Assembly (NCBI GenBank): GCA_029448655.1
Contig: JACCLO010000006.1
Span: 2,294,001-2,358,000, forward strand
DNA: 64,000 nt
Direction: 5' to 3'
Source: Wolfiporia cocos
Taxonomy: Eukaryota; Basidiomycota; Agaricomycetes; Polyporales; Phaeolaceae
Part shown: one piece after another, positions 1 to 11,496 of the stretch
How the letters are laid out: each line of letters begins with the position of its first letter
How positions within the stretch are numbered: the stretch's first letter is position 1
The notes under the pieces: model-generated
Told to the model about the DNA's origin: nothing
Database searches by the model: none
The model's input: only the letters and a program-made list of their open reading frames with translations
Made by a program: the position numbers and the translations under genes

Positions 1-3000
1 GTGCGCGTGATGGCTTTGTTTGCCAAATGCCGCATAGTGGTAGCCCTTCACCGTGTCTTTGGTGAGGCAAGGGTTCGTTGTCGGTGTCCAGAAGGGGTGA
101 TTTTTCGTTTGGTTTGACCCGAAATAATCGATTTCCCCCCCCTAGATTCAAGCTGTCCTCGGCTTGTGGTTTCCCTTTACTTTTACTCCTTTTCCTTTAC
201 TTTCCTTCCCTTCGTGCTTGGTCTGAGGGCGCTTCAGCGGCCTTGGTTCCCGAGGTCATGGTACTGAGAGTCGTTCGTGACTCGTGTTTCCAAATGTTAC
301 GGTACTGAAGGGTGGCGTGGCGTGGACGCGAGCTCGTTGAGGTCGGGTTTCTAGGTACTTGGACCCTTCCATTGTTCGTTCAAGGTGCGTATATTTCCCC
401 GCATCCTTGGTAGTTTGTTATTCTATTTTATAAATATAAACGAGTGATTAGCGATTTAAGGGGCGCTATCCCCTTGTGAGCTTGTCCGTGCTCGGGTATG
501 GTTTTATTCGTATCTCTAGTGGGGTTTCCCCGACGCTTCTAGAGATGGAGTCGTTGCAGCGGGCCCGTAGGTTCCCGTGCCTGATCGTATACTTCCGAGG
601 AATGCCTCGTCTCGGTTGTATTGGTTCGTTATGTTATTATGGGCTATTCTATCGCCCCTATGTTCGGTGTATAGGGATTATCTTATGTTCGTAGTAATCC
701 AGGGCGTAACACGCTCGCCTGGGTTTCTACGAGCGTAAGAGTATATATTTTTGTTATTAGAGCATTAGGATCTCGCTCGTGTTTTTACTGTATAAGAGGT
801 GGCGTGTTTCGCCGTGTTCCCTCTTAGGGTATATTTTCCCTTTTCGAGTTCCTCATAGTGCTTTTGGAGGAAAGTACTTAGCTGTGCCCGGTCTGGTTTA
901 CCGGGAGGTCACGGCGTTGGTTCTTTTCTAGCCGTCTGAGTCTACTGGGGGTTGGTACATGGGCTGTCCAGCTGCCCGATCCGTTTTATGGCCGGAATCG
1001 CCGAATGAGTGTGTGGGGCACTAATGGCCCAAAGCGTTGAAAGGGGCACTGTTTGGCCCGCGTACGAGGTCGATTCGGGTTGAGGGATGATGGTGCATTC
1101 CCGTGGTCGCATAACCGGACATGAGAGGCGGTCCCTGTTCCCACTGCCGTATTCTGGCTTAGGTACTGGGGAGTGGCGTCATGCCGGGATTGGTCGGCTT
1201 CCATGGTCTTTACTGGCGGCGGCTACATGTCCAGCCGCTGGCCCAGGTTGGTGAGACTTGATCTCCTGCTCGGTTCGTTTCTTCCTATGTACGTTAGTGA
1301 ATAATAATTAAAGTGCGCGATCTAGCGCGTGTGGGTATAGTGGCTGGGCGTCTGGTTCGCGTGCGGCCCATAATCCCGGGTTAGGGTCCGACACGTGACG
1401 CTCTGCCTGCCTTGTTCCTGTCGAAGGCGGGGTATAGGTGTATGTTGTTACAGCCGTCTGCTGGGGTGGTGTGTCGGCAGCGGCGACTTGCTTAACTTGA
1501 CGATTCTAGTCGGTGTAGGTGTTTCGAGATCGAGCGGAGGGGGTTGCTTCCTCGGCTGGTAGTTCCGGTTTCTCAGCGCTCCTGGTGGGGTAGCGCGAGG
1601 ACTAGGGAACTCCTGCTTTGGTTGCGGTTCCCTCAGGCTTGATCGGTTACGACGGAAGTGCGCGTCGTATTGGGTTACCAGGACCCCCTCTTCAGGGTGG
1701 GTCCTTCTACTTTTCCTGTTCCTGTTTTCTCTAGAATGTAAGCAAGTATAATATATTTACAACCCCGCGATCTACTTGGTTTGAATCGGGGGTGGGGTTG
1801 GTTCGTTGACCGGAATGGTGCATCGGTCGTATATTCGTTATCCGCGGTATTTCTCGTCGCGGTGGTGGACTGCCGGTGGTTCTCGTAGGCTGTCCCGGAA
1901 TGGGGTCGTCATGGATGTAGTGACGATCGAATTGGTCCGTCTTGCGCTGAGCTGGTGAAGTGCGCCAGGGCTCTTGCATTAGCGGGGATCGGTACTGCGT
2001 GGCGAGCCAAGTCGTCGGGCTTCGGAGTACTAATCAAGTTCCTATTTCTGAACTAGGGCTTACGACTCCCTGTATGGGGTAGTTGCCTATCAGACGGGAT
2101 TTCCTCTACCGAGGTGGCTCAGCCGGGGTCGTAACCGGTGCCGTTTTCCTCTCGGAGTACTTTCCATAAGTTCTCAAAATGTTCCTCTTACTCTGGCCGT
2201 TCGAGCTGTGACTGGTCGTATTATTGCTGTACGATCCGGTCCGCGAGTCGGTTCAATTATCCATGGGGTGTCGCTTCGGTTCTCCTAAATGATCTATTCC
2301 GTTTCGAATCATTTAGTACGACTTTTAGGGTCTGGACAGCGCGGAATGTTCCGTCGCACTGTCCCTTCACGTCCTCGCCGGTTAAGGCCATTCTGGACGT
2401 GGCGGGTTAATTATTCCCGTGGGTAGTACATGTGCTACTACCAGGGTACAATGTCCCTAGGGCCCGAAGGCGTAGAGTGACCTCCCCGCGGGGTAGGTCG
2501 GCATGCCCTAGCTTACGCCGTGTTGCAGTGGTGCAGTTTGTAGCGTAGGGGGTGTCATAAAAAATTCCACGTGCTCCCTTCCCGTTCCTGGGTTGGGGCA
2601 CGCTTCATTGTAAATGTACGCCCTTTGTCTGGGTCGTACTGGATAGATTCCACGCGCCCGTGGTCTGGGTTCGCGCTTCATGTGTTATGGGTTATGAGTC
2701 TGGGCGAGGCTGCCATTTCCCCTCGCCCAGACCCGTGGTACGTGACATGATGTTATCCCTTACTATTGAGGGTTGCATCGATTTTCTTTTTTAAAGTATT
2801 AAGTGGGCGCGTATTACGCGGTTCCCCAGGGTATATATTTTATTTCGTAACGGAGTCAAAGGGTGGAGTGCTCGTGGGCCATTCCTCCAGATAGAAAAGT
2901 TCGTAGCGGGATGGTTTACCGCTATGGTTCGTGACAGAGCGGAATGATTCATCGCTCGGGGTCGTGGTTTGCCCCATGGCAGAGTATAGTCCATGAATTA

Positions 3001-5027
3001 AAATTAAGGGGCATACCTGGTTCGTGGTGAGTCCGATACTCGCTTCCTAGGCTTTATTCCGTGAGCCGGTTCCTATTTGGACGAAGTGCGTCCAGGCCCC
3101 GAGTTCCTCTCCGGAATACTTGCTGTCGGTTACGTCGGTCTCGTGACAGACTGCCGGTCCAGTCGGTGTAGATACCGGTTGTGGCGGATGGATGTCGTGG
3201 TGTGACGGAACAGGTACTGATTCGGCGTCCGCGTGCTTGGTGTATCCAGAGAGCTGGGTAGCTCGATCCTTCGTCCTCGCGTAGCGTAGCTTACTGCTTC
3301 CTCTCGCTCCGTCGGTCTCCTTCCTTTGTTGTCCAGTTTCTTCGTATACGTCTTTTTTTTCCCTTTGTCCAGTTTATACATGTCCATCCCTACTCTTATT
3401 CGGGTTATGTTCCCCCTAGTAGGTACGCGGTTTCACAGCGTTGCTAGTCCTTGGCATACCGAGTGCTCAAGGGAGGCGCGGCCCCCAAGATGTTCACGGC
3501 AGCCTTGGATTTCGCGGTGCCGTCGGAGTGACCGGTGTGTACTTCCTACTTTTGGTCTTTTCGGGGTTACCGATATAGAGTATATTGTCTGGGATATTTT
3601 ACAGTCCGTAGTATACATGGGCTAGTAACTACGTATAGTCGTTCGGCGTGCTCGGGAGTTTGTACCTCCTTTTCCCAAGCGCGGTGTAGTGCGTGGCGGC
3701 GTTGGCTGCGTAAAGTGCTGGTGAGGCTTTTCTACTTTACGAGCCGGTGTCGGATTCCGCTACGATGCAGGCCTTCTGTATGAAGCAGGGAGTTGGGTAC
3801 CCTTGCTGCCTAATTGACTATTTTTTGTGGACTGTGGATATGTCGGACTAGACGTTACGTCGGATGGGTTTCATCGAGAAGGAATGTATTGTCCATTCTA
3901 AACGAGAGTGTATGTATCTCCTATAGCGGCCCCTGGCCTGCGGGGTACTCGGGGTCCAGTGGTGTTTCATCTTCAGGGTGACCGCTTTCAATCTGCGGCA
4001 CGGTTTGTCCCCCTAGGACTTTGGGTGCCACTGAGCCCTTCGCGCGACCAGTCATGGTAGGGCGGCATGGAGACTTATTCGTTCTAGCCACGGCGTTCTT
4101 CGCGGCAATGTCCAAAAGAGAAATGTCCTATGCCGGGGGCGACCAAGCCCAGTCTCCGGCGGTGTACGTAACGAGTGTGTATGTACTGAATTCCTACAGT
4201 ACGCAAAGTGGAGTCACGATCAGATTTCCCCTGTATTCTTTCGGAGCGCCCCCCGCCCACTGTGGCATTCAGCCTATAGCTGCTATCGGGGTGGAGACTA
4301 CAAACTCCTACTTTTCGGGTACTTTCGATCTACTCTAATCTGCATCCATCACTTTTCGGTGATGCGCCAAGAAACGCCAAGGGGTTTTCTGCCCAAGGCC
4401 GGCAAGAAAATGCAGCCTCCGAATCCTCGTCCAGCCCCAGAGCTAATCCGGGATACCGGGGGACCGGGATCTATCCGCCTATGTGATGGGGCGTGTAAAA
4501 GTCTATAGTATAAGCCAAGTGGCGTAATGTACTGGCCGCTGTCTGGGCCCTTCAGCCGCTGGTTAGGCGCTGGGTTCTATGGTAATCGGGGGGACTGTAA
4601 TGTCCGTACAGTCGGGCCGACAATGGCCGTAAATAAGCAGGCGGTGCCCAGGTAGACTGCCAGCGGGCCCCTTAGCGCTTTTGATTATTATGCGCCGGGT
4701 ACGCGGTTACGCTGGTGGGGTTGTAACCCAAAGCCTTGGCGCCGCATTGCGCGACGCTGGCCCAGTAGTTCCTAGTCAACGGCGGGAGAGGTCCCCCGCA
4801 CGCCGCTCTACTGATCCCCAGATCCCTAATCCCTTAACCCTGGGATGCAACGGGTGTATGACCTTCACCCTGGTCGTCGGGTATAGCCCTTCCATGCCTG
4901 GGCGGCGGCGTAATTCCTCACGCCAGCGGGGTTACCGCATGACGGGCGAATGAGAAATGCACGTTGCCCCTCGTGCGCCGGGGTTGGGGAGTGGTGAACA
5001 CCTCCCCGGGGGTTGAGACTTGTCTTA
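1..5027 (-). mobile_element. Decayed or non-coding internal region of an LTR retrotransposon
   Basis: No reading frame longer than about 105 codons exists and none shows a recognisable gag or pol motif on either strand. The right edge abuts an LTR (5028-6082) in reverse orientation, so this block should be the internal part of an element whose other LTR lies left of the window. It shares degenerate motifs with that LTR, for example a recurring 'GGTTCCC..GGTACTGAG' unit near 240-310 and 5560-5630. It could be a LARD-type non-coding element or a very old pol. I see no other gene in this 5 kb. Confidence 0.5.
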
Positions 5028-6082
5028 TGACACAAGCAACAAACTAGCACTCAGCGGGGGAAGGGGGCTCGCTCAAAGGCGCCTTCCTGGTCCCGCGAAC
5101 ACTAGCCGTCAAAGGCCAAGACAAGTCTGAGGTTTACGCTCAGACTGTCCGGCATATATACTCCTAATCTATTTGTACATGTTTGTACGGTGGCTCAGAG
5201 GCCTCTACGTACTGGTATCTAACTGGCTATGAGCTATGTGCCGGTAATGGCATCGGAGCGCTGGGGTACGCGAGGATGTCCATGGTAACGTAGCGTATAA
5301 GGGGCGGATCAATGGAGTAGCCAGTCTATCGGGTTCGATCAGTGGTTCTCGTCGATCGTGGGTGCGCCGGTAATGGCGGGGTTCTAAGTCCGTGATCGGG
5401 CGTGATCTGCCACGATCGGGTATGCGACCGGTGTTCCTCGTTGGTCGGGTTCATGCCAGTAATGGCGGGACGACCGTTGGTTCATCGGTCAGGGTTCTGC
5501 CGTCCCACGGGCAGGGATCTATACAGGGTGTGGTCAGAGGACGCGTCAGGGGCCTCTGTTCCCGAAGTTACGGTACTGAGGGTCGATCGTTCACGGCCCG
5601 GGTTCCCAGAGGTCGTGGTACTGGAGGGAAGCCGTAGCGTGGACTCGTAGACTAGGTCTATTGCCTGTAATGGGGAGTGTCCGTGCGGTGGGGACGCGAG
5701 GCGTTAGGTTTAGTGTACTGGGTCACGTGCGAGTGTAGACCGTGCCCCTAGTCGGCGTATAGCGTAGTGTGCGATGGTTTAGCCTGATCTGTACAAGGCG
5801 TGCCGTCGTGCTATAGTAGCCTGTTGGGCTCTAGGGGTCGGCTCGTGACTCCGGGGTTTAGGGACTAGGCAGCGTATGTCTTGCTGCCGGGACTTGGACT
5901 GGTTTAAGGGTTAGACTGCTGGTGGCCTGCTAGTGCCTGTAGTGTCCTGTATAGCGGAGGGCTTCTACTAGCGTTGCCGTAGGATTCCAGCTGGGCTCGG
6001 ATAGAGTGCTGTGGCGTGCTTATGGCGTGAATGGGGTGTCAACCTAGGGTGGTCTACTAGGCTTTGAAATTGGCTTGTGACA
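5028..6082 (-). mobile_element. LTR, TGTCAC family (about 1055 bp)
   Basis: In reverse complement it starts TGTCACAAGCCAATTTCAAA and ends ...TTGTGTCA. It aligns along its length with the solo LTR split between 36016-36360 and 44820-45528 (1054 bp) and its first bases match the LTR starting at 63721. No matching target duplication is seen, as expected if it is one LTR of an element running off the left edge. Confidence 0.75.
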
Positions 6083-6527
6083 GTACGGGGTATAGTATAA
6101 TGTCTATGCCGGTAATGGCGAGTGTCCGTGCTGTAGGGACGTGAGGTGTTAGGTTTAGTGTTTTGGGTCACGTGCGAATGTAGACCGTGCCCCTAGTCGG
6201 TGTATAGCGTAGTGTGCGATGGGTAGCCTTTGGTTGTACAAGGCGTACCATCGTGCTATCGTAGCCTGTTGGGCTCTAGGGGTCGGCTCGTGACTCCGGG
6301 GTTTAGGGACTAGGCAGCGTATGCCTTGCTGCCGGGACTTGGACTGGTTTAAGGGTTAGACTGCTGGTGGCCTGCTAGTGCCCGTGGTGTCCTGTATGGC
6401 GGAGGGCTTCTACTAGCGTTGCCGTAGGATTCCAGCTGGGCTGGGATAGAGTGCTATAGCGTGCGTATGGCGTGAATGGGGTGTCAACCTAGGATGTTCT
6501 ACTAGGCTTTGAAATTGGCTTGTGACA
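6083..6527 (-). repeat. Tandem duplication of the first 445 bp of the LTR
   Basis: The block repeats the adjacent LTR sequence with an offset of exactly 445 bp: GAGTGTCCGTG at 5675 recurs at 6120 and TTGGCTTGTGACA ending at 6082 recurs ending at 6527. The copies differ by scattered substitutions, so the duplication is not recent. Removing it leaves a full-length LTR. Confidence 0.85.
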
Positions 6528-6597
6528 GGAAGACTGTCTTTCAACCAGTGGACACCCACGGCTCGCCACAACTACTCCCCGAGTACGCACTCCCTCC

Positions 6598-7557
6598 TAG
6601 TGTTGCCGAAGTTCAGTCCAGAACCAAGGTTCAGAACCTGAACCGCCTGAACCGAACCTAGGTTCATGTTCAGTCCAGGTCCGGTTCAGGGTAGGACATC
6701 AAGGTTCGGTTCTTGGTTCAGGGGGAACATGGGTACCCTTGAACCAGGTTCGAACCGGACTGAACCTTGAACCACATAGCATTAACATATTCTGTGTATC
6801 CACGGTGGATAAGCATCAATTACAATTATGTTCTTGCCATCTTTGCTATAGTGTTGTTGCAGTAAGTTATGGATAGCTGGCTTCACCATAGCAAGCACCA
6901 GCACTCATATACTCTAGTCTCCCAATATGGCAAGGGCTCAACCCCATGCTGGGATCACCATGCTTTCTGTGGCACTGGGCTGCATTTGTTGCTGTCAGAT
7001 GAAGTAAGAAATGTAGAAGATTATGTTCCACTTCATATCCATGATCCTAGGTTATATACAGTGTTGTCTAAGAATGGTTTGTTATTGAGGTTTGCCTCAG
7101 GCTAATTCACAATCATAAACTCTGATTACTGAACTGCTCAAAATGGCTGCCTTGAGTGATTATTGTGCATCTAAAATTTATGTTTACCACTCTAATCAAG
7201 ATTAAGAGCCACTTTGGAATTCAGCCCAATAGACACCAAATGGAGGCACTGCAGAACTTGAAGTGTGATTACTTTAGTGGGTTCAATAGTGCCGGGAATG
7301 ACGTAGGCAATAGAGAGCAATTGGTATACATAGAAAGGTGCATGAAGTTGGTGTCTAAATTATTATTTTTACACTCTATAGAAGCAAGTAACTTAGCGGT
7401 TCGAAGCTAGTTCGAACCATGAACCGAACCTGATGAACCAGTTCACCAGGTTCAGTCCAGGTTCAGGTTCAGGTTCAGGCTCCCTGCAGTCGGTTCGGTT
7501 CTGGGTTCAGCCCTAGACCCCCCTGAACCTGAACCGAACTGAACTTCGGCAACACTA
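6598..7557 (+). mobile_element. Non-autonomous hAT element with GGTTCAG subterminal repeats
   Basis: Termini are TAGTGTTGCCGAAGTTCAG and its near-perfect inverse, fitting the hAT terminal pattern YARNG. It is flanked by a perfect 8-bp duplication CTCCCTCC (6590-6597 and 7558-7565), the hAT target size. About 180 bp at each end is packed with GGTTCAG/CTGAACC words, typical of transposase-binding subterminal repeats. The interior has no transposase; a 78-codon frame at 6869-7105 has no recognised homology. It sits in a BTB gene exon. Confidence 0.85.
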
Positions 7558-7988
7558 CTCCCTCCCGTCGAATATGGACTCATTGCAGATGCTGCCGTGT
7601 ACTTCGACAAGATGCAGACTCCACCTGTAAGCACTCCTGGTCTGATATGACACCACGTCTACTGATGCATTCCAATCATGGCATGTGCGTGTAATATGGT
7701 GGTTCACAACCTGGTTATCCGGGGACATTTCATCTTTACTATCTTGACAACATTTCTCACTTTCATGTCTCCAGTCCTCGGATAGTCCCCATGCCGGAGG
7801 TGCTTCTGATGCCGACGGAACCGTTTCTGTCTCGACGACATTCTTCTCTGATGCGGCTCTATACTCGCAACTACCAGATCTGGAGGGACTTCAGTCACTG
7901 AGATTAGTTTAGCAACTGTGCTTCGTTAGCACTGCACAGTTCCCATGTGCCTATCAATCTGTAGATTAATCTACCAAATTGATAAAAT

Positions 7989-8078
7989 GAACCGCACTAA
8001 GAGGGATTGAACTCTCAACCTCTGAACAGCAGGGCCAGCATACAAGATGTCCATGAGCTTGCCGCTATACCAAGGAGT
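7989..8078 (-). ncRNA. tRNA-like Pol III unit, left end of copy C
   Basis: On the minus strand: A-box-like TGGTATAGCGGCAAG near 8057-8071, B-box-like AGAGTTCAATCCC near 8003-8015, then TTTT just downstream toward the left end. Strong acceptor pairing is lacking, so I treat it as tRNA-derived, not as a host tRNA gene. Confidence 0.55.
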
Positions 8079-8238
8079 GACACAGCAAGTGGGCTTCTTC
8101 ATATGCTATATACCCAATAATGAAAAATTCGGTCATTCAAAAATTTATGTCAAGTAATTCATTGGTCTTAAGAAATTGGTCAGTTGAAGCACTAGCTACA
8201 GTAAAAGTATACTATAGTCATAATTCTACACCCAACAT

Positions 8239-8401
8239 TGACAAGACCACCCTGGGCCCTCAGAGCTAACTGGGGTGAGGCGGGCGGAAGAACGCCAAGT
8301 TCAGAATGAAGTCTGAACATAGTGCTCTACCCCCTATATATTAGCGTAGCGTTTATACATATATATCCTAGCCGCCGGTAATGGCAATTTTGCCCGTGAC
8401 A
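8239..8401 (-). repeat. 3' LTR of the LARD-like element
   Basis: 163-bp direct repeat of 10675-10828; it differs mainly by a short indel around GAATGAAGTCTG (8307) and several substitutions. It contains a TATA-rich stretch (CTATATATTAG). Confidence 0.85.
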
Positions 8402-8402
8402 T

Positions 8403-8417
8403 CACCCCCATCTCTAG
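8403..8417 (-). promoter_or_regulatory. Polypurine tract
   Basis: In reverse complement CTAGAGATGGGGGTG lies directly before the 3' LTR start TGTCAC. The same 15 nt recur at 9363-9377 inside the element. Confidence 0.65.
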
Positions 8418-9362
8418 TGTGTCGTCTTGACACCAAATTCTTATCCTATATTTCTTGTGTTTTTGTATGTGTGTAGGTGGGGCTGTACTCCTGGCGGAAG
8501 CGTGATCTGTAAAAACCTGTAAAAGAAATGTTGTAAGACGGGGGGACTACCGCCAGCCTGTAGAAGAGTCGTTGCGGCGGGAAACTACTGCCGCAAGAGG
8601 CTGTAAGGCGGGGGGAGTTGCTGTCGTTGTAGGGTTGTAGTGGGAATCTACCACCTTGGGCCCCTCGTAGGGTTGGGTGCATTAGTGACCGATGAGGTCC
8701 CTGTGAGAGTTGGTGTTGTGTCGCGACTTCTGTGTTCACCGCTGTAGGTTGTAAGGGTTTTCTTTGCTGCCTGTAGATTTGTCACAAACTTTCCATAATG
8801 TCTTGTAACAACCCTCGCTATAGGACGCGCGCGCGGCGCTAGGCGTACGCCGCGCCTCTGCGCTGTAGCCACCTCCGGCGTCTCCCAGTTATTGCAGGTC
8901 ACCTGGTCGTTAGGTTAGCGCTGTAGGGTAGCGCGCGCCTCCGGTACTCACATTATGGTCACACTCGTTACATGCTCGTTACCTAGCACATGACTCAGTA
9001 GCTACATGGTGCACAGACCATTAGTTTAGGGCGGTCTCGGTAGTAGATACTAGCGTGTATAAGTACGACGGAATGAGGTCTTACAACCTCATTCCTAAGA
9101 TTCTCGACAACTGGGCATAGCCCCTTTCTACTCTCGTTCTGTGTGCGACTCTGGCCGGGGGCCCATCTCGTCTTACTTGACTGTGCGCTGCCTCAACACG
9201 TCGACTCTAGGAGTCCCTTCTTAGGGTACAGCCGACAAGTTCACCGCTATTGCGGTCGCGCACCGCCCTGTACTGCGTTATAGGATTCCCCTGTCGTACA
9301 GGGTCCCACAGACAGGTTAGTCTGTGTCAAGATTACCTGTAATATATGATTTTTGTATTATG

Positions 9363-9377
9363 CACCCCCATCTCTAG
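9363..9377 (-). promoter_or_regulatory. Second, internal polypurine-tract copy
   Basis: An exact 15-nt duplicate of the 3' polypurine tract, 960 nt upstream in element orientation. This resembles the central polypurine tract of Ty1 or lentiviruses; it may instead be a remnant of an internal rearrangement. Confidence 0.45.
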
Positions 9378-10674
9378 CAACGCGTCTGCACGGTGAGAGG
9401 TGAGTCGATGAGGGCAGTAGGGTGGGAAAAAAGTCGTCATCATCAGCCCTCCTCGTCGGCGAGTCTACGCATGAGCTCCTCGCTCGGTACGCGTCATTGT
9501 TCATCCTCGGTCTGACCTCCTCAGTCGGTCCCCTTCCTCGTCATTGTACCTCGGGCTTCCCTCCTCGGGCTTCCCTCGGTTGTTGTCGCGCTATGCCCTT
9601 GTCTCTCGGGCTTTGCTCGTCTTGGGCCGTCAGTTCCTTCCTCCAACCCTACCCCCGGCCCGTTACGTTGTCCTCGACGGACCAGGACACTCCTGGGAAG
9701 GTGTTTTGACTGGGGTGGTGGGTGGGTTTCAATTTTCTGTGTTTTTTGTGTAGGTTATGTCCCCCGCCGAGGTGGTGAACTGTTGGTGTGGATGTACCCC
9801 CGTCCAGCGTGTGTCCGGCGGTGGTAGATACCCCCATCCAGTGTCGTCTTTGCCGTCACTGCGTTGTTGTAATGGGCCGTGCTTGTCGCGTTGTAAGTGG
9901 CCTTGTATGCGGCCAGCGTGGTGCTCGTGAGACGGTTCGTGGGTGCGCGTAAATGTATGGCCCAAGGCCTCTTGTGTAGGTGCAGTGGGGGCACCACCCC
10001 GTCTCGTGTGTATGCCTTTCGGTGTCATGAGTCCGCGCGTAGCGGGGTCAGCATTCCGCGCTGGTGGCGGTGTAGCGTTCCGCGCTGGTGGCGGCGTAGT
10101 GTTCTGTGCTGGTGGCGGTGTGTTGTCTTGCTTATGTTGTAGCGAGACGCGCACTGTCGATGCTTTGCAGCAAAGGTGGGTGGTGTGTGGGTGTGCCCGG
10201 GGCCTGTGAGGGCGGGTCGCGTTGGTGCGCTCCCTTTGCTGACTAAGCAGGGAGCGGGGCGCCGGTGTATTGATGCGCGGTGAGGTGACGTCGGCGTAGT
10301 GTGTGTTGGTCGCGGCGCGGCCGGCATGTTGTGATGCCGATCGCATCTGACCGGTGCATCTGTGGTGTATAGTGGGTTTTTATCAGTGTTATTCTGTTTT
10401 ATGTAAGTGGGTACTGCCCGGGGTTGTGCGTTGGGTGCACTGTTGTGTTTCTGTAAGTGGGAGTCTTCTGCTGTTGCTCGTCTAACGAGCCGCCTTGTGT
10501 GTCAAGGGAAATGCTGTTGTGTTGTAGGCGGGAGTCTACCGCCGTAGGTCGTAGCGACGAGGGTGCCGTGTCGGCGTCGTATCCCTGTCGTGCAAGAAGG
10601 TAACACGGGAGCTTATCTCCGCAGTAGCCTCAGGTTTAGACCAGCAGTCCAGATGGTAGTGGATTCTGAACTTA

Positions 10675-10828
10675 TGACAAGACCACCCTGGGCCCTCAGA
10701 GCTAACTGGGGTGAGGCGGGCAGAAGAATGCCAAATTCTGAAAACATAGCGCTCTACCCCCTATATATTAGCATGGCGTTTATACATATATATCCTAGCC
10801 ACCGGTAATGGCAATTTTGCCCGTGACA
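10675..10828 (-). repeat. 5' LTR of the LARD-like element
   Basis: 154-bp partner of 8239-8401, followed by the AACAT target duplication. The sequence just inside it (in reverse, TAAGTTCAGAATCC...) is the candidate primer-binding region, but I could not match it to a tRNA end. Confidence 0.85.
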
Positions 10829-10941
10829 AACATAGAGCTATCAAGGCTAGGAGCTTAAAATTTGATGAAAAAGTTTTGTTAGGCTGGAGTTTGGGGGAGC
10901 AAAAAACTCTTGGTATAATTAATACAATTGTAATCTAGCAA

Positions 10942-11018
10942 ATCCTTTTAGTGTAATGATATAATTCATGTATGCTCATTGCGTTGCTATGGCTTGCAGT
11001 TCGATTCCGTCTTGCGTA
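10942..11018 (+). ncRNA. tRNA-like Pol III unit, right end of copy C
   Basis: A-box-like TTAGTGTAATGATA near 10948, B-box-like CAGTTCGATTCCG near 10997-11009, then TTTTT at about 11020. It is directed toward the right end of the host element, the mirror of the left unit but derived from a different tRNA-like sequence. Confidence 0.55.
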
Positions 11019-11353
11019 ATTTTTAGAAATTAAGTCAGATTAATCTGCTCAACACAGATTAATCTTATTTCTCTGGCACTAGCTGAGCACTTCTGCGCAG
11101 CGCTAACGAAGCGCAGTTGCTAAATTAATCTCGGTGACTGAAACTCTACAGATCTGATTCTGCTTTTATGTGATTGTGTCTTCTTCTATGTACAAACCCA
11201 TCGGATTCTCAGCATGTCCAACAACGGATTCAGCAGGTTCCTTCCAGTCAAGAACAGGAACTCCACGTTCACACTGGACACTACAACATGTGGCCAAATC
11301 CCTATCATCTCGCTTCCCGAGCCTGCAACTGTTCCATCAGCAAAATGTGAGAT

Positions 11354-11390
11354 AGTAGATAAGCGTAGATAAAGTAATGTCAGACTGGTA
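11354..11390 (+). repeat. Left terminal inverted repeat of the giant element
   Basis: AGTAGATAAGCG pairs with the inverse at 35210-35221; beyond that GATAA and CAGACTGGTAT match GATAAG and CAGAGTGGCAT on the other end imperfectly. Confidence 0.6.
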
Positions 11391-11496
11391 TACGTTATCA
11401 GACCGATTTAGGCCGATAAAATATGTTTTGTATTTTGACCTCTGGGAAAATATCGAGGCATCCAGTAAATTGCTGCAAAGTCACGGGTGGCATCTG
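11391..11496. other. Left subterminal region of the giant element
   Basis: AT-rich sequence between the left terminal repeat and the first solo LTR, with CAGACC-type subterminal words near 11400; no gene seen. Confidence 0.4.

Larger units (their letters stand above)
8239..10828 (-). mobile_element. Non-coding LTR element (LARD/TRIM-like, 2.59 kb)
   Basis: Two near-identical terminal repeats (8239-8401, 163 bp; 10675-10828, 154 bp) start TGTCACGGGCAAAATTGCC in reverse complement and end GGTCTTGTCA. The element is flanked by AACAT (8234-8238 and 10829-10833), and copy B at 52.2 kb shows the uninterrupted empty site. A purine tract next to the left LTR (reverse of 8403-8417) fixes the orientation as minus. 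The 2.27-kb interior has no gag or pol; a 205-codon low-complexity frame at 9729-10346 looks non-coding. It must have been mobilised by proteins of another element. Confidence 0.85.
7883..11148 (-). mobile_element. hAT-like element with two outward tRNA-like units (copy C), interrupted
   Basis: Ends are TAGAGTTTCAGTCACCGAGA (right, reverse) and GAGGGACTTCAGTCACTGAG (left), flanked by the 8-bp duplication CAGATCTG (7875-7882 and 11149-11156). Removing the nested 2.59-kb LTR element leaves about 0.67 kb. Inside the terminal repeats are palindromes AGATTAATCT and two different tRNA-like sequences, each with A box, B box and T-run, directed toward the ends. There is no coding capacity. Copy B (51919-52945) is the same element in the opposite orientation. 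The insertion interrupts a BTB gene exon without loss of bases. Confidence 0.8.
6528..11347 (+). pseudogene. BTB/POZ-type protein gene, 5' half, split by two transposons
   Basis: Reading across two excised insertions gives one frame: an exon at 6528-6597 continuing at 7566-7626, an intron 7627-7774 (GTAAGC...CCAG), then 7775-7882 continuing at 11157-11347. It encodes a Ser-rich segment followed by a BTB-like stretch (VFFYVQTHRILSMSNNGF, then SLPEPATV), which I recognise from a large basidiomycete BTB-type family. The 5' end is lost at the LTR at 6527. A 5' splice site (AAAT|GTGAGA) at 11347 matches in phase the exon that begins at 35319, so the 3' half lies across the giant element. Not functional as it stands. 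Family assignment is from memory of homologues. Confidence 0.7.

Noticed and set aside
1..5027. Several frames of 60-105 codons in the first 5 kb
   Set aside because: None carries retroelement or host motifs; they fit chance ORFs in GC-rich non-coding element sequence.
9729..10346. 205-codon minus-strand frame inside the LARD-like element
   Set aside because: Pro/Thr/His-rich low-complexity translation of a repetitive GC-rich stretch; no domain, no start context and overlapping frames on both strands.
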